A DNA stretch of 64,000 nucleotides from Salegentibacter holothuriorum (GTDB lineage Bacteria > Bacteroidota > Bacteroidia > Flavobacteriales > Flavobacteriaceae): positions 1-64,000 of the forward strand of contig NZ_FUYY01000004.1 of assembly GCF_900168045.1 (NCBI RefSeq), read 5' to 3'. The number at the start of each line of letters is the position of its first letter. Position 1 is the stretch's first letter. Positions 26,613 through 34,435 of the stretch are shown here, in pieces. Below the pieces are notes generated by a model. The model did no database searches, was not told where the DNA came from, and saw only the letters and a list, made by a program, of their open reading frames with translations. The position numbers were made by a program, and so were the translations under genes.

Positions 26613-26632
26613 CAGCTACATTTGTTACACAA
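26613..26632 (-). promoter_or_regulatory. Shared upstream motif, copy 2 (SQR-like/RND operon)
   Basis: CAGCTACATTTGTTACACAA, matching 18 of 20 bases with 18834-18853. It lies 197 bases upstream of the SQR-like gene. Both copies face genes of the same sulfur-linked cluster, which supports coregulation. Confidence 0.5.
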
Positions 26633-26679
26633 GGGTTTGAGGAATAGAAGGCTATAGTGGAATAATTAATAGTTTGCTA

Positions 26680-26691
26680 TGATGTATATCA
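26680..26691. promoter_or_regulatory. FNR-like core TGATGTATATCA
   Basis: An exact TGAT-N4-ATCA dyad about 265 bases upstream of the SQR-like gene and 48 bases from the shared motif. Distance to the gene is long, and chance occurrence is possible. It may be part of the same control region. Confidence 0.35.
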
Positions 26692-26714
26692 GGTTTCGTT
26701 GTTAGAATTAAGCT

Positions 26715-26810
26715 TTTTCTCGATAATCGAGATTTAATGCTCCTGGGCTTGCTACAAAAACCAAAAAAATCAGTTTAATGCCTCACGGGCTTGTTCCGAA
26801 GTTGTTTACT
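26715..26810. repeat. REP/BIME-like repeat, full copy 6
   Basis: Head CTCGATAATCGAG (26719-26731), hairpin 1 TGCTCCTGGGCTTGCTACAA (decayed), hairpin 2 TGCCTCACGGGCTTGTTCCG, end GTTGTTTACT. Purely intergenic. Confidence 0.85.
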
Positions 26811-27051
26811 GAAACTTACTAATAAGTATAAGAGGATACTGGATAGAGAGTAGAATCCCTTAGCGGAATAAAATGAAGAATTTTTGAAAAGGAAGTATCA
26901 TGAATTAAAGATATTCAGTAGGAATATATTCAAATAAGGGGTAATTCATTTTAGAAAGTTGGGGTAGAGGGCACAAAAAATATATTCCCTGGCTTTAATA
27001 AACCTGAGATGAAATTGATAGAAATTAATTTGAAACTTAAGTAAGCAGCGT
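26811..27051. other. Gene-free spacer
   Basis: The right part of the 635-base gap between the SQR-like operon and the DUF2231 gene. I see no gene, strong hairpin or repeat in it. Confidence 0.5.
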
Positions 27052-27546
27052 TTAATTAAATTCAGCGCAATCTTCCGAAGGATGATATACGCCTGCTCCC
27101 TGTTGGTAAACTAAAGTGGCGCCTAAATGCCCCACGTACATAAGATAACCGGAGCCTATTGATAAGGTGATGATACAAAGAATGGATAATAAATTCTTTT
27201 TTTGGGTAAGAAATCGAATTCTGGAGAATTTTAATAGATCAATAAGGAGGGAGGCAGTAAAAAGCCAGGCAGTTACATACGCCAGGTTTTGATGTTCTTT
27301 AAGAACGGTGGGATCGCAAATTTTTCGTGATACAATTCCATCGGCAAGGTTGCCGGTATAAATGGCGATCCAAACTCCTATGGTGCCTAGCAAAAGTAAA
27401 AAAGTACCTCCTTGTTTCCAGAGTTCTTTTGCCGAGCCGAGAGCTATTAGTTTAAACAAAAATGCAACTAATAGAATAGCGATAGGAAAATGAACGGACA
27501 AAGGATGAAAAACCTCTGTCCGCCAAAAATCAGGTAACTGATCCAT
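27052..27546 (-). CDS. DUF2231-type membrane protein
   Basis: 164 aa, four TM helices. Begins with FHPLSVHFPIAILLVAFLFKL, the HP-x3-HFP signature of DUF2231, in which the histidines are thought to bind heme or another cofactor. Further histidines in LKEHQNLAYVTA and YVGHLGATLVYQQGAGVYHP match the family's C-terminal motif (GxxLVYxxGxGV). Inner membrane. One base separates it from the lipoprotein gene upstream, so they form a two-gene operon. Function unproven. Confidence 0.85.
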   Translation of the reverse strand: MDQLPDFWRTEVFHPLSVHFPIAILLVAFLFKLIALGSAKELWKQGGTFLLLLGTIGVWIAIYTGNLADGIVSRKICDPTVLKEHQNLAYVTAWLFTASLLIDLLKFSRIRFLTQKKNLLSILCIITLSIGSGYLMYVGHLGATLVYQQGAGVYHPSEDCAEFN

Positions 27547-27547
27547 G

Positions 27548-27865
27548 TTATTCCATAATTTTTACAGAAATAGGATCTAAACGCTTTCCTACTTTTTCTA
27601 CTTCAACTTCTACTTTTTGCCCTTCTTTCAATTCTGAAAACTCTACGGTGCTACCGTTTCTGGTTAACTCAGTATTTTCTTTGAAATACAGTTCTAAAGT
27701 CTTGTTGTCGTCTGTTTTTACGTAAATCTCATCTTTAGAAGCTTCAACTTCCTCTATTGTTCCCTGGTAAGTTCCAGATTCTACAGTATCAGTAGTTTCT
27801 CCGCAGGAAACCATAAAAAGAAATATACCTAAGAATGCGACAGATTTTAAAGTTTTAGTAATCAT
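27548..27865 (-). CDS. Small lipoprotein with DUF5666-like beta domain
   Basis: 105 aa. Lipoprotein signal FLGIFLFMVSCGETTD (lipobox MVSC). The remainder (about 30-105) is predicted all-beta: TYQGTIEEVEASKDEIYVKT, then FSELKEGQKVEVEVEK, an OB-like small barrel as in DUF5666/YgdI-like periplasmic proteins. Precedes the DUF2231 membrane protein and may form a complex with it. A -7 box lies at 27905-27912. Confidence 0.7.
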   Translation of the reverse strand: MITKTLKSVAFLGIFLFMVSCGETTDTVESGTYQGTIEEVEASKDEIYVKTDDNKTLELYFKENTELTRNGSTVEFSELKEGQKVEVEVEKVGKRLDPISVKIME

Positions 27866-27904
27866 AGTTTTTAATTTAAGAGTTATTAGATATAAGCGAA
27901 CTTA

Positions 27905-27912
27905 CAAATTTA
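27905..27912 (-). promoter_or_regulatory. Bacteroidota -7 promoter box for lipoprotein/DUF2231 operon
   Basis: Reads TAAATTTG on the minus strand, an exact TAnnTTTG, 40 bases upstream of the lipoprotein start. Confidence 0.6.
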
Positions 27913-27983
27913 TAGGTTTAAATATTGAAAAGGAATACTGAATTTTAGCATCTCAGTTTTTTATTAAAAAATAGAAATAGTTT

Positions 27984-29360
27984 CTATTGTACCGCATTGC
28001 TACCAAGGGCTTGTAGATATTCAGCCTGGGTTTTTAAAAATTTAATCTGAAGATCTAATTGCTTAAGCCTTGCTTCAATAAGTTTACTTTCGCGAGTGTT
28101 TATTAGAAAGATTGAGCTTTCACCAAAATTAAATTTCCGCACTTCAGCATCCAGTAATGTGTTAGAATCGGCGACCATTTGTGCCGTCATTTCAATTTGT
28201 TGTAAAAATGCCTGAAGCTGTTGTTGAATGGCATCAAGACGCGCTTGTAACTGGTTATCTTTAAGATTGAGTTCCAGTTTAGCATCTTGTAGCTCATATT
28301 CTGCAATTTTAAGATCTCCGCGCTCTTTTCTTAGGAATAAAGGCATAGAAAATTTTAAACCTGCGTTATAAGCACCCGCATTAAAAGTTTCAAAATTTTC
28401 AGGTTCTTCTGATAGAAAATTATACTCCAGGTCTATTTTCGGCAATAATTTATTGAAACGATAGCGTTTTTCTATCTGCAGCGCTTCTATCTTCTGACGG
28501 TAAAAAACTAATTGCGGATGAGTTTCAAAATTTGTTTCGGGTATTTCAGAAAGCAGGTTTCCCAAAATTATATCGGTTTCAACCGGTGCTACTCCTTCTT
28601 GTAAAAGTAAGGCTTGATCCTGATTCCATAAATAAGTAGAAAGTTTTAATCTGGCCTTTCCAAGGTCTACTGCCGCCTGGTTGGCTTGCAATTTGCGCTG
28701 TTGAATATTGAGTCGTGCTTCAACCGTATCTATTCCTGCGATATCACCGGTTTCAGCCCCTCTCTTAATCCCACGGTAACGCTGGTTTGCATTTGTTAGA
28801 AAATCTTCAAAAATATCTAGTTTTTCATGGGCTCTTAACCATTCAAAATAGGAGAAAGAAGCTTTTAAGAGAATATCGTTTACTAAGAGTTGTTGTTCGG
28901 CTTTACTTTGTTCTCTATAAGCCTGGGCCTTTCTTAGACCGGCCATTCGTTTGTTTATCCATAATCCTTCGCCAAGGGATAAAATTACCCCGGCTTGAAA
29001 AAGCCCTGCTTCAGGTACCTGGTTTTGCGGATTTACATAGGCACCCTGGTTTTGTTGAAATCCGCCTTTCAATTTTAACCCATACCACATAGGTACCTGC
29101 AATTGGGCATCCAGAAGATCGTAATATTCTGTGCCTTTGTATTCTTTTTGCTTATAATCTACTACAAAACGCGGATCAAAAGCACCTCTGGCTGATTGTA
29201 CTTTTGCGTCAGCTATATTTCTTACCAGTCCTGCCTGCCGTACCACGGGATGTTCGCTTATTACCTTATCTAAAAATTCGGTATAACTTAAACTGTCTGT
29301 TTGTGCAAATGCAGAAGAACAAACAAAAAATAGCATTAAGAAATAGTGTGCTAAGCGCAT
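27984..29360 (-). CDS. TolC-family outer membrane protein of an exporter set
   Basis: 458 aa. Signal peptide MRLAHYFLMLFFVCSSAFAQ, then TolC/OEP repeats (SYTEFLDKVISEHPVVRQAG; ETHPQLVFYRQKIEALQIEK). Encoded downstream of an HlyD adaptor and an ABC transporter, so it is the outer-membrane duct of a type-I-secretion-like assembly. A repeat copy separates it from the HlyD gene. Confidence 0.9.
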   Translation of the reverse strand: MRLAHYFLMLFFVCSSAFAQTDSLSYTEFLDKVISEHPVVRQAGLVRNIADAKVQSARGAFDPRFVVDYKQKEYKGTEYYDLLDAQLQVPMWYGLKLKGGFQQNQGAYVNPQNQVPEAGLFQAGVILSLGEGLWINKRMAGLRKAQAYREQSKAEQQLLVNDILLKASFSYFEWLRAHEKLDIFEDFLTNANQRYRGIKRGAETGDIAGIDTVEARLNIQQRKLQANQAAVDLGKARLKLSTYLWNQDQALLLQEGVAPVETDIILGNLLSEIPETNFETHPQLVFYRQKIEALQIEKRYRFNKLLPKIDLEYNFLSEEPENFETFNAGAYNAGLKFSMPLFLRKERGDLKIAEYELQDAKLELNLKDNQLQARLDAIQQQLQAFLQQIEMTAQMVADSNTLLDAEVRKFNFGESSIFLINTRESKLIEARLKQLDLQIKFLKTQAEYLQALGSNAVQ

Positions 29361-29375
29361 TTTTCGGTCTACTTT

Positions 29376-29475
29376 TTACTCGATAATCGAGATTAAATGC
29401 TCCGAGGCTTGCCTCGAAATCAAATTATATTTTCCAATAATAATGCTTCGTGAGTTTGCTCCGAAGTTATTTGCT
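29376..29475. repeat. REP/BIME-like repeat, full copy 7, covering a stop codon
   Basis: Near-identical to copy 3: head 29379-29391, both hairpins intact (GCTCCGAGGCTTGCCTCGA; TGCTTCGTGAGTTTGCTCCG), end GAAGTTATTTGC. The TTA at 29467-29469 is the reverse complement of the HlyD gene's TAA, so the repeat end supplies the stop codon. It starts 15 bases upstream of the tolC-family start. Confidence 0.9.
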
Positions 29476-30825
29476 TTTTGCCGGTTTCTCTTGTTTAGTG
29501 CCATCTGGCGCATAATAATTAGGTGGGAAACCGTTTAAGTTTCGCCACAGTTCATACCAAATTGGAACATTTTCAAGCAGCGCAATAGTTTGGGCCCCAC
29601 TTCCAATACCAATTTGGTTTGGCCAGGGATTATCATCTGGATCTGGTGCTAATAATACCCGGTATTTACCATTAGGAGAAATATAATTTTCTACCGCTAC
29701 AACTTTAGCGCTATAAGTACCATAGGAGAGATTGGGCCAACCGCTAAATATAATAGCCGGCCAACCGTCAAATTGTACCTGAACTTCTTCGCCCACATGA
29801 ATTAATGGTAAGTCTAATGGTCTAACATAGGTTTCTACTGCCATTTGGTAGTTTGAAGGCATGATGCCTACCAACTGCTCTCCTTGAGAAAAAGTCTCCC
29901 CCAAACCTGCACGTAATGCTTTATTTACGTAACCATCCTGCGGGGCGAGAATATAGTATAATTCACTACGCTGTTCGTAATTAGAAAGTTGAATTTCCAG
30001 TTTGTCTACTTCAGCGCGAGTATTAAACTGATTGCCTTGCGAGGTGAAAATTTCCTGCCTGGTTTTCGAAATCTTATCGGCGTATTCAGCGCTAATTCTG
30101 TTAATTTCAATTTCAGCGTTTATTACTTCGTTTCTACTGGATAAAAGCTGGTTTTGCTGTGCAATTAATTTAGCTTGCGCTTCCTGTAGTTTTAAGCGCC
30201 TTGCCTCTAAATCGGTTAAGGATTTTAAACCTTCTTCCTGGAGTGTTTGTATTCGCTCAAATTGTGTTTTGGCAATTTCTACCTGGGTCTCTGCTGCTTC
30301 AACTTTTATGCTGTCGCTAAGTACTTTTAAACGCGATTGCTCTATTTTATTAATCGCCTGGTTTCGCTTTAATCCCCTTTCGTTTTCCTGGGCCGCTAAT
30401 TGTTCACCTAAGGCATTAATCTTTTCATCGTATGTAGAGGCAGATTGGTTTTTGGCGTTGATCTGGCCAGAGGTTCGGCTAATAAGTTTAGGATCAAAAT
30501 AATCACTACTTACTTCAGAAATCCTTAAAATTGTATCACCTTTATTTACAAAATCTCCCTCGTTGATATACCATTGTTCAATACGGCCCGGAATAGGAGA
30601 TTGAATAGTTTGCGGTCTATGTTCCGGGCTTAAGGTGGTTACATTCCCGGTGGCCCTAATATTTTGCGTCCAGGGTAAAAAGAGAATAATTAAAAATAAA
30701 ACAAAAAGCCCAATAAGTACTTTATTGAATATAGTATAATGTGTTCTAAAAAATACAAATTTCCCCGATTTGGAATCAGTAATGTCTATTCGCTCGTTTA
30801 ATTTTTCTTCAGAAATATTCAGCAT
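29467..30825 (-). CDS. HlyD-family membrane fusion protein
   Basis: 452 aa. Cytoplasmic N-terminus (about 1-30), one TM (about 31-52, VLIGLFVLFLIILFLPW), then a split lipoyl domain (SPIPGRIEQWYINEGDFVNKG; ILAPQDGYVNKALRAGLGETF) around a long coiled coil (about 120-290), and a C-terminal beta domain. Connects the ABC protein encoded two bases upstream with the TolC protein downstream. Stop codon lies in a repeat. Confidence 0.92.
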   Translation of the reverse strand: MLNISEEKLNERIDITDSKSGKFVFFRTHYTIFNKVLIGLFVLFLIILFLPWTQNIRATGNVTTLSPEHRPQTIQSPIPGRIEQWYINEGDFVNKGDTILRISEVSSDYFDPKLISRTSGQINAKNQSASTYDEKINALGEQLAAQENERGLKRNQAINKIEQSRLKVLSDSIKVEAAETQVEIAKTQFERIQTLQEEGLKSLTDLEARRLKLQEAQAKLIAQQNQLLSSRNEVINAEIEINRISAEYADKISKTRQEIFTSQGNQFNTRAEVDKLEIQLSNYEQRSELYYILAPQDGYVNKALRAGLGETFSQGEQLVGIMPSNYQMAVETYVRPLDLPLIHVGEEVQVQFDGWPAIIFSGWPNLSYGTYSAKVVAVENYISPNGKYRVLLAPDPDDNPWPNQIGIGSGAQTIALLENVPIWYELWRNLNGFPPNYYAPDGTKQEKPAKSK

Positions 30826-30827
30826 AA

Positions 30828-32495
30828 CTACAGGGATTTAACGATTCTTCCTTCCTGCAATTCCAGGCGTTCATCGCAAACATCTTTCCATAACTCATCG
30901 TTACTGGCTACTATAAGGCTCCAATTATTTTTAGGATCGGTTAAAAATTTAAATATCCTTTTCTTTTCCTGTGGGTCAAATTTTTCTAAAGGTTCTTTTA
31001 AGATTAATATAGCTGGCTTTCTTACAATAGCTCGAGCTAAGATTATTCTTTTTGCTATTAACGTAGAAAGGTATCTGCCTTCTGGATGAATTTGGGAGAA
31101 TATACCTTCGGGTTGGTCTTTTACGAATTCTTTTAAGCCTGAATTCTCCAGCGCCCAATCTATATTTTGATCTGAGATAGTCTCATCGCCAAAAGTGATA
31201 TTTTCCCAGAGGCTGCCTTCAAATGGAATTTCTTCTGGTAGCATAGTGCCAAGATGCTGTCTATATTCATTTAAAACCAGCGTGTGCCTGGCGGTATCGT
31301 TAATATAAATTTTTCCTTTAGTGGGAGTGAAAATACCCGAAATAAGCTTTAAAAGACTGGTTCTTCCATTTCCGGCGAGCCCCGTTATCAGTAAGTTTTT
31401 TCCTGGCGTTAAAGTGAAATTAATCCCGTATAAAACTGTATGGCCTTCTGGCTCAAAGGCTACTTCCTTTAATTCTAATTTAATTCCGTTTGAGGCATCA
31501 ACAGAGTTCTGGCTGTTAAATGCTTCCAAAGGCTTGTCAACTACCTGTCCAATTTTTTCCAGTGAAGTTAATGTATCGTAGACATCTTCCAGCCCCCGAA
31601 TTAGTTTTTCTACGGAAGAAATTATCAATAAAATAATAATCTCGGCAGCTACAAACTGGCCAATATTCATTTGTTGATTTAAAACCAATATTCCTCCTAT
31701 AGCTAATAATCCACCGGCGACAAGTAACTTAAAGATGATAAGTTTTATATACTGCAATTTAAGTACCCCGAAGTGGTCTTCTCTTTCTTTTAAATAAGCG
31801 GCCGTTAAGCGATCGTTCTTATCAAGTGCCAATTTACTTCGGCCAGAAATTTTAAAACTTTTTAAATTTCTGGCTATTTCCTGAATCCAATAAGCCACCT
31901 GGTATTTATTCTTAGATTCGTCTAAGCTGGTTTTTAAACCTTTTGCTGCTGTAAATTTAAAAACCAGATAAAGCAGTAAAACAAGTAGTAGTCCATATAT
32001 TATGAAAAACGGATGATAAAGGGATAGTAGGGTGACTCCCAATATAATTTGAACTGTGGCTGCAGGTAAGTCTAATAAAATTTTGCTTACCCCTTTTTGC
32101 ACTGTAATAGTATCAAAAAAACGGTTGGCTAACTCTGGGGGATAGATGTTTTGTAAAGCTTCACTTTTAATTTTCGGAAATCGGTACGCAAATTCAAAAC
32201 TGGATCTTGTAAAAATCTTTTGCTGAATATTTTCAGCCAGCCTAAGTTGTAAGAGTTCAAAAACCCCCACCATTCCCACAGCAAGAGTAACAAGAATAAC
32301 CAAAATAACCCAGCTGGTACTAACTCTACCTCCCTGAATAAGATTTACAATTGCCTGGATGCCTAAAGGGACTGCCAGGTTGATTAAACCTGCAAGAAGG
32401 GCATAGAAAAGTATATGTTTTACATCGCGTTTATCTAATTTAAGTAAGTTCCAAAGTCGTTTTACGGTTATGCCTGGTTCTGTTTTATTCATCAA
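30828..32495 (-). CDS. ABC exporter with degenerate (probably inactive) ATPase domain
   Basis: 555 aa: a six-helix TM domain (about 20-310) plus an NBD (about 335-555), as in type I secretion exporters without a C39 peptidase domain. All catalytic NBD motifs are altered: Walker A is GLAGNGRTS (Lys to Arg), Q-loop reads MLPEEIPFEG (Gln lost), signature LSGGQ is YLSTLIAKR, Walker B is ILILKEP (Asp to Lys), and the H-loop is VASND (His to Asn). I checked the Walker A Arg (AGA) and Walker B Lys (AAA) codons. Fold is conserved with no frameshift, so the protein seems maintained without normal ATP hydrolysis. Confidence 0.88.
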   Translation of the reverse strand: MMNKTEPGITVKRLWNLLKLDKRDVKHILFYALLAGLINLAVPLGIQAIVNLIQGGRVSTSWVILVILVTLAVGMVGVFELLQLRLAENIQQKIFTRSSFEFAYRFPKIKSEALQNIYPPELANRFFDTITVQKGVSKILLDLPAATVQIILGVTLLSLYHPFFIIYGLLLVLLLYLVFKFTAAKGLKTSLDESKNKYQVAYWIQEIARNLKSFKISGRSKLALDKNDRLTAAYLKEREDHFGVLKLQYIKLIIFKLLVAGGLLAIGGILVLNQQMNIGQFVAAEIIILLIISSVEKLIRGLEDVYDTLTSLEKIGQVVDKPLEAFNSQNSVDASNGIKLELKEVAFEPEGHTVLYGINFTLTPGKNLLITGLAGNGRTSLLKLISGIFTPTKGKIYINDTARHTLVLNEYRQHLGTMLPEEIPFEGSLWENITFGDETISDQNIDWALENSGLKEFVKDQPEGIFSQIHPEGRYLSTLIAKRIILARAIVRKPAILILKEPLEKFDPQEKKRIFKFLTDPKNNWSLIVASNDELWKDVCDERLELQEGRIVKSL

Positions 32496-32532
32496 CTAAT
32501 ACTAAGGATATTTAAAATATAGATATTTTAGG

Positions 32533-32540
32533 CAAAAATA
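32533..32540 (-). promoter_or_regulatory. Bacteroidota -7 box for the ABC/HlyD/TolC operon
   Basis: Minus strand TATTTTTG, an exact TAnnTTTG, 38 bases upstream of the ABC gene start. It supports a single transcript for the three exporter genes. Confidence 0.55.
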
Positions 32541-32674
32541 AATTACCGGAAAATGTTTATTAAAGATTTAGTTAAAATTTAACGATTGTTTGTAGCTGCA
32601 GCTAGCAGCAGAAAACCTTATCTAAGCTTAAATGGGTTTAAAATTATTCCGGCTTTAAAACATTATTACATATT

Positions 32675-33949
32675 TTAATTTTTGTTATTTAAATGAACTG
32701 TAATAAGTTCTTTTCTTCCTGATCTTGTAATTGTAAGCTTTCCTGGATTTTGGTTTCCCTGTATTTTTAATTCAAATTCTGAGCGTGGAGCTAAAACAAA
32801 TGGTAGGTTTTTGGGGTTTAAAATTTTAAAGTTATCGCTCAGCTTAATATCCGTAATTACTATAGCCTGGTTTCCACCTTTGTGGGAGATTCGTAAGCTT
32901 TTAGTTTCCTCATTAGTGAAATCGAGGTTCGTGTTGGATACCTTTAAGCTTCCGGCCAGAATGGCTTCTGTGCTAAAATTAAGTTTGTTATCGTGCGAAA
33001 AGATTTCAAAGGTGTTCAACTCAGGTGAGCCACCACGTTCTCCGCTTCCGGCTCCAATAATAATTTGTTTATTAAGGCTTATGGCCTGGGTACCGTGTCT
33101 TCCCTGATTCATAGGCGATAAAGTCTCCCATGTTTTTTTAGCCAGATTAAAAACTTCAGCTTCACTATGCGCAGCTTCCTGCATATCGCTTTCACCTCCT
33201 ATAATTACAGGATTATTATCCAAAATCCCAATTGCAGTGCCAGCTCGTGGGGTAGGGATAGCTTCGGCAGAGGTCCATTTTTTAGTATCAAAATCATAGA
33301 TATCGGTTGGTTTTACGGTTCCTGCAAATCCGTTGCCATCTACACTTCCCGATTTTCTGCCGCCAGCAACAAAAAGTATATTTCCAATAATAGCAGCCTG
33401 AAAATGATCTCTTTTGTTGGGGGAATCTGGAAGAACATTCCACTTGTTTTTATATAAATCATATTCATCAAACCAGTTTACCCAACCGGAAGTATGCCCG
33501 TTTGTAATTCCATTTATTATATAAATTTTCTTGTCTTTTAAAGCCACTCCTGCAGCCCCGCGTCTTCTATCTTCAGGAATTTCGGGGCCTTTTATCCAAA
33601 GATCTTCCAGGGGATCATAAATATAAATATTGGGAATGGGATCTTCAGTAGGCCAGCTGCCCGTAAATGCTCCCAGAATATAAACAAGACCATCTATAGC
33701 TATAGCCTGGCTGTGATGCATTTCTAAAGGTGGCTGTGCACCCTTTTTCCAACTTTGATTTTCTGTATTATAAACATCTATAGGTTTATTTCCACGCCCA
33801 CCAATTAAAATAAAACGTTTTCCGGCTTGTACAAAAGCATTCTCATGGCGTTTCTGAGCATTGTCATTAGTAGGGAGTTTTTTCCAGGATTGTGAATAAA
33901 GGTTACTAACAGTAAAACAAAAGATAATAAGGAGCAGGTATATTTTCAT
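32675..33949 (-). CDS. Secreted kelch-repeat beta-propeller protein
   Basis: 424 aa. Signal peptide MKIYLLLIIFCFTVSNLYSQ. Residues about 30-310 are kelch repeats (IGGRGNKPIDVYNTENQSWK; YILGAFTGSWP; AGGRKSGSVDG; IGGESDMQEAAHSEAEVFN), giving a six-bladed propeller. Residues about 320-424 form an Ig-like ASH/Hydin-type domain (LKVSNTNLDFTNEETKSLRI). No sorting domain is evident. Likely periplasmic or surface; ligand unknown. Confidence 0.85.
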   Translation of the reverse strand: MKIYLLLIIFCFTVSNLYSQSWKKLPTNDNAQKRHENAFVQAGKRFILIGGRGNKPIDVYNTENQSWKKGAQPPLEMHHSQAIAIDGLVYILGAFTGSWPTEDPIPNIYIYDPLEDLWIKGPEIPEDRRRGAAGVALKDKKIYIINGITNGHTSGWVNWFDEYDLYKNKWNVLPDSPNKRDHFQAAIIGNILFVAGGRKSGSVDGNGFAGTVKPTDIYDFDTKKWTSAEAIPTPRAGTAIGILDNNPVIIGGESDMQEAAHSEAEVFNLAKKTWETLSPMNQGRHGTQAISLNKQIIIGAGSGERGGSPELNTFEIFSHDNKLNFSTEAILAGSLKVSNTNLDFTNEETKSLRISHKGGNQAIVITDIKLSDNFKILNPKNLPFVLAPRSEFELKIQGNQNPGKLTITRSGRKELITVHLNNKN

Positions 33950-34094
33950 TCTAGCATGTATTTATAATAAATATAATACCTATAAAGTATTAACCTATGA
34001 GGTGTTATTTTATTAATCTGTTTTGATTAGTAAATATAGATTGTTTCGAAACTAAGAATTTAGATTCTTAAACAGGTGAAGAATGAAGTTTATT

Positions 34095-34247
34095 TTAATC
34101 TAAAGAATTTCTTGTTACCCAGGATTTCCAGCCAATAATTGCCATTTGGACCTTACTGGCTTTCCTAAGATCCAATTCTTTTTTGGTGTAATTGGGTAGG
34201 ATTTTTTTGTTAAGTTTAGAAAGCGCTTTAAAAATTTTCTTTTTCAT
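34095..34247 (-). CDS. Conserved 50-aa basic protein (often named 'SsrA-binding protein')
   Basis: About 50 aa starting MKKKIFKALSKLNKKILPNY at 34247. The longer frame adds MNLDYRVNQLF, which is only the translated repeat head, so the inner ATG is chosen. Sequence KLNKKILPNYTKKELDLRKA and WKSWVTRNSLD matches a small Flavobacteriia family that databases often label SsrA-binding protein, a name I consider unsupported because true SmpB is about 150 aa. Basic and partly amphipathic. Confidence 0.75.
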   Translation of the reverse strand: MKKKIFKALSKLNKKILPNYTKKELDLRKASKVQMAIIGWKSWVTRNSLD

Positions 34248-34256
34248 AAATAGTTG

Positions 34257-34357
34257 GTTTACGCGATAATCGAGATTCAATGTTTAAAGGCCAGATTTAA
34301 AAAATAACAATTTATTCCTATCAGCTATTTAGCTGCTTCTATAAGAATTGTTTACTC
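34257..34357. repeat. REP/BIME-like repeat, copy 8 (diverged)
   Basis: Head CGCGATAATCGAG (34262-34274). The hairpins are decayed (AATGTTTAAAGGCC; TCAGCTATTTAGCTGC) but the end AATTGTTTACTC is kept. It begins 10 bases upstream of the 50-aa gene's start codon, in the position of its ribosome binding site or leader. Confidence 0.7.
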
Positions 34358-34384
34358 AAAGATATTGAAAATCAGTTAAACGAA

Positions 34385-34409
34385 AAAGGCAGGTAATGAG
34401 CCTGCCTTT
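34385..34409 (-). terminator. Terminator of the M56/BlaI operon
   Basis: Stem AAAGGCAGG / CCTGCCTTT with a 7-base loop. On the minus strand it is followed by TTTTTCG. It lies 27 bases beyond the M56 stop. Confidence 0.85.
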
Positions 34410-34435
34410 AAATTCAAATTAAGAAATCAAAGAAA

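Noticed and set aside
30828-32495. Degenerate ABC gene as a pseudogene
   Set aside because: The frame is intact, spacing to HlyD is tight and the fold is complete, so it was kept as a gene with altered motifs.
32581-32620. GTAGCTGCAGCTAGCAGCAG as a regulatory palindrome
   Set aside because: Self-complementary only over a few bases and no related copy or promoter context was found.
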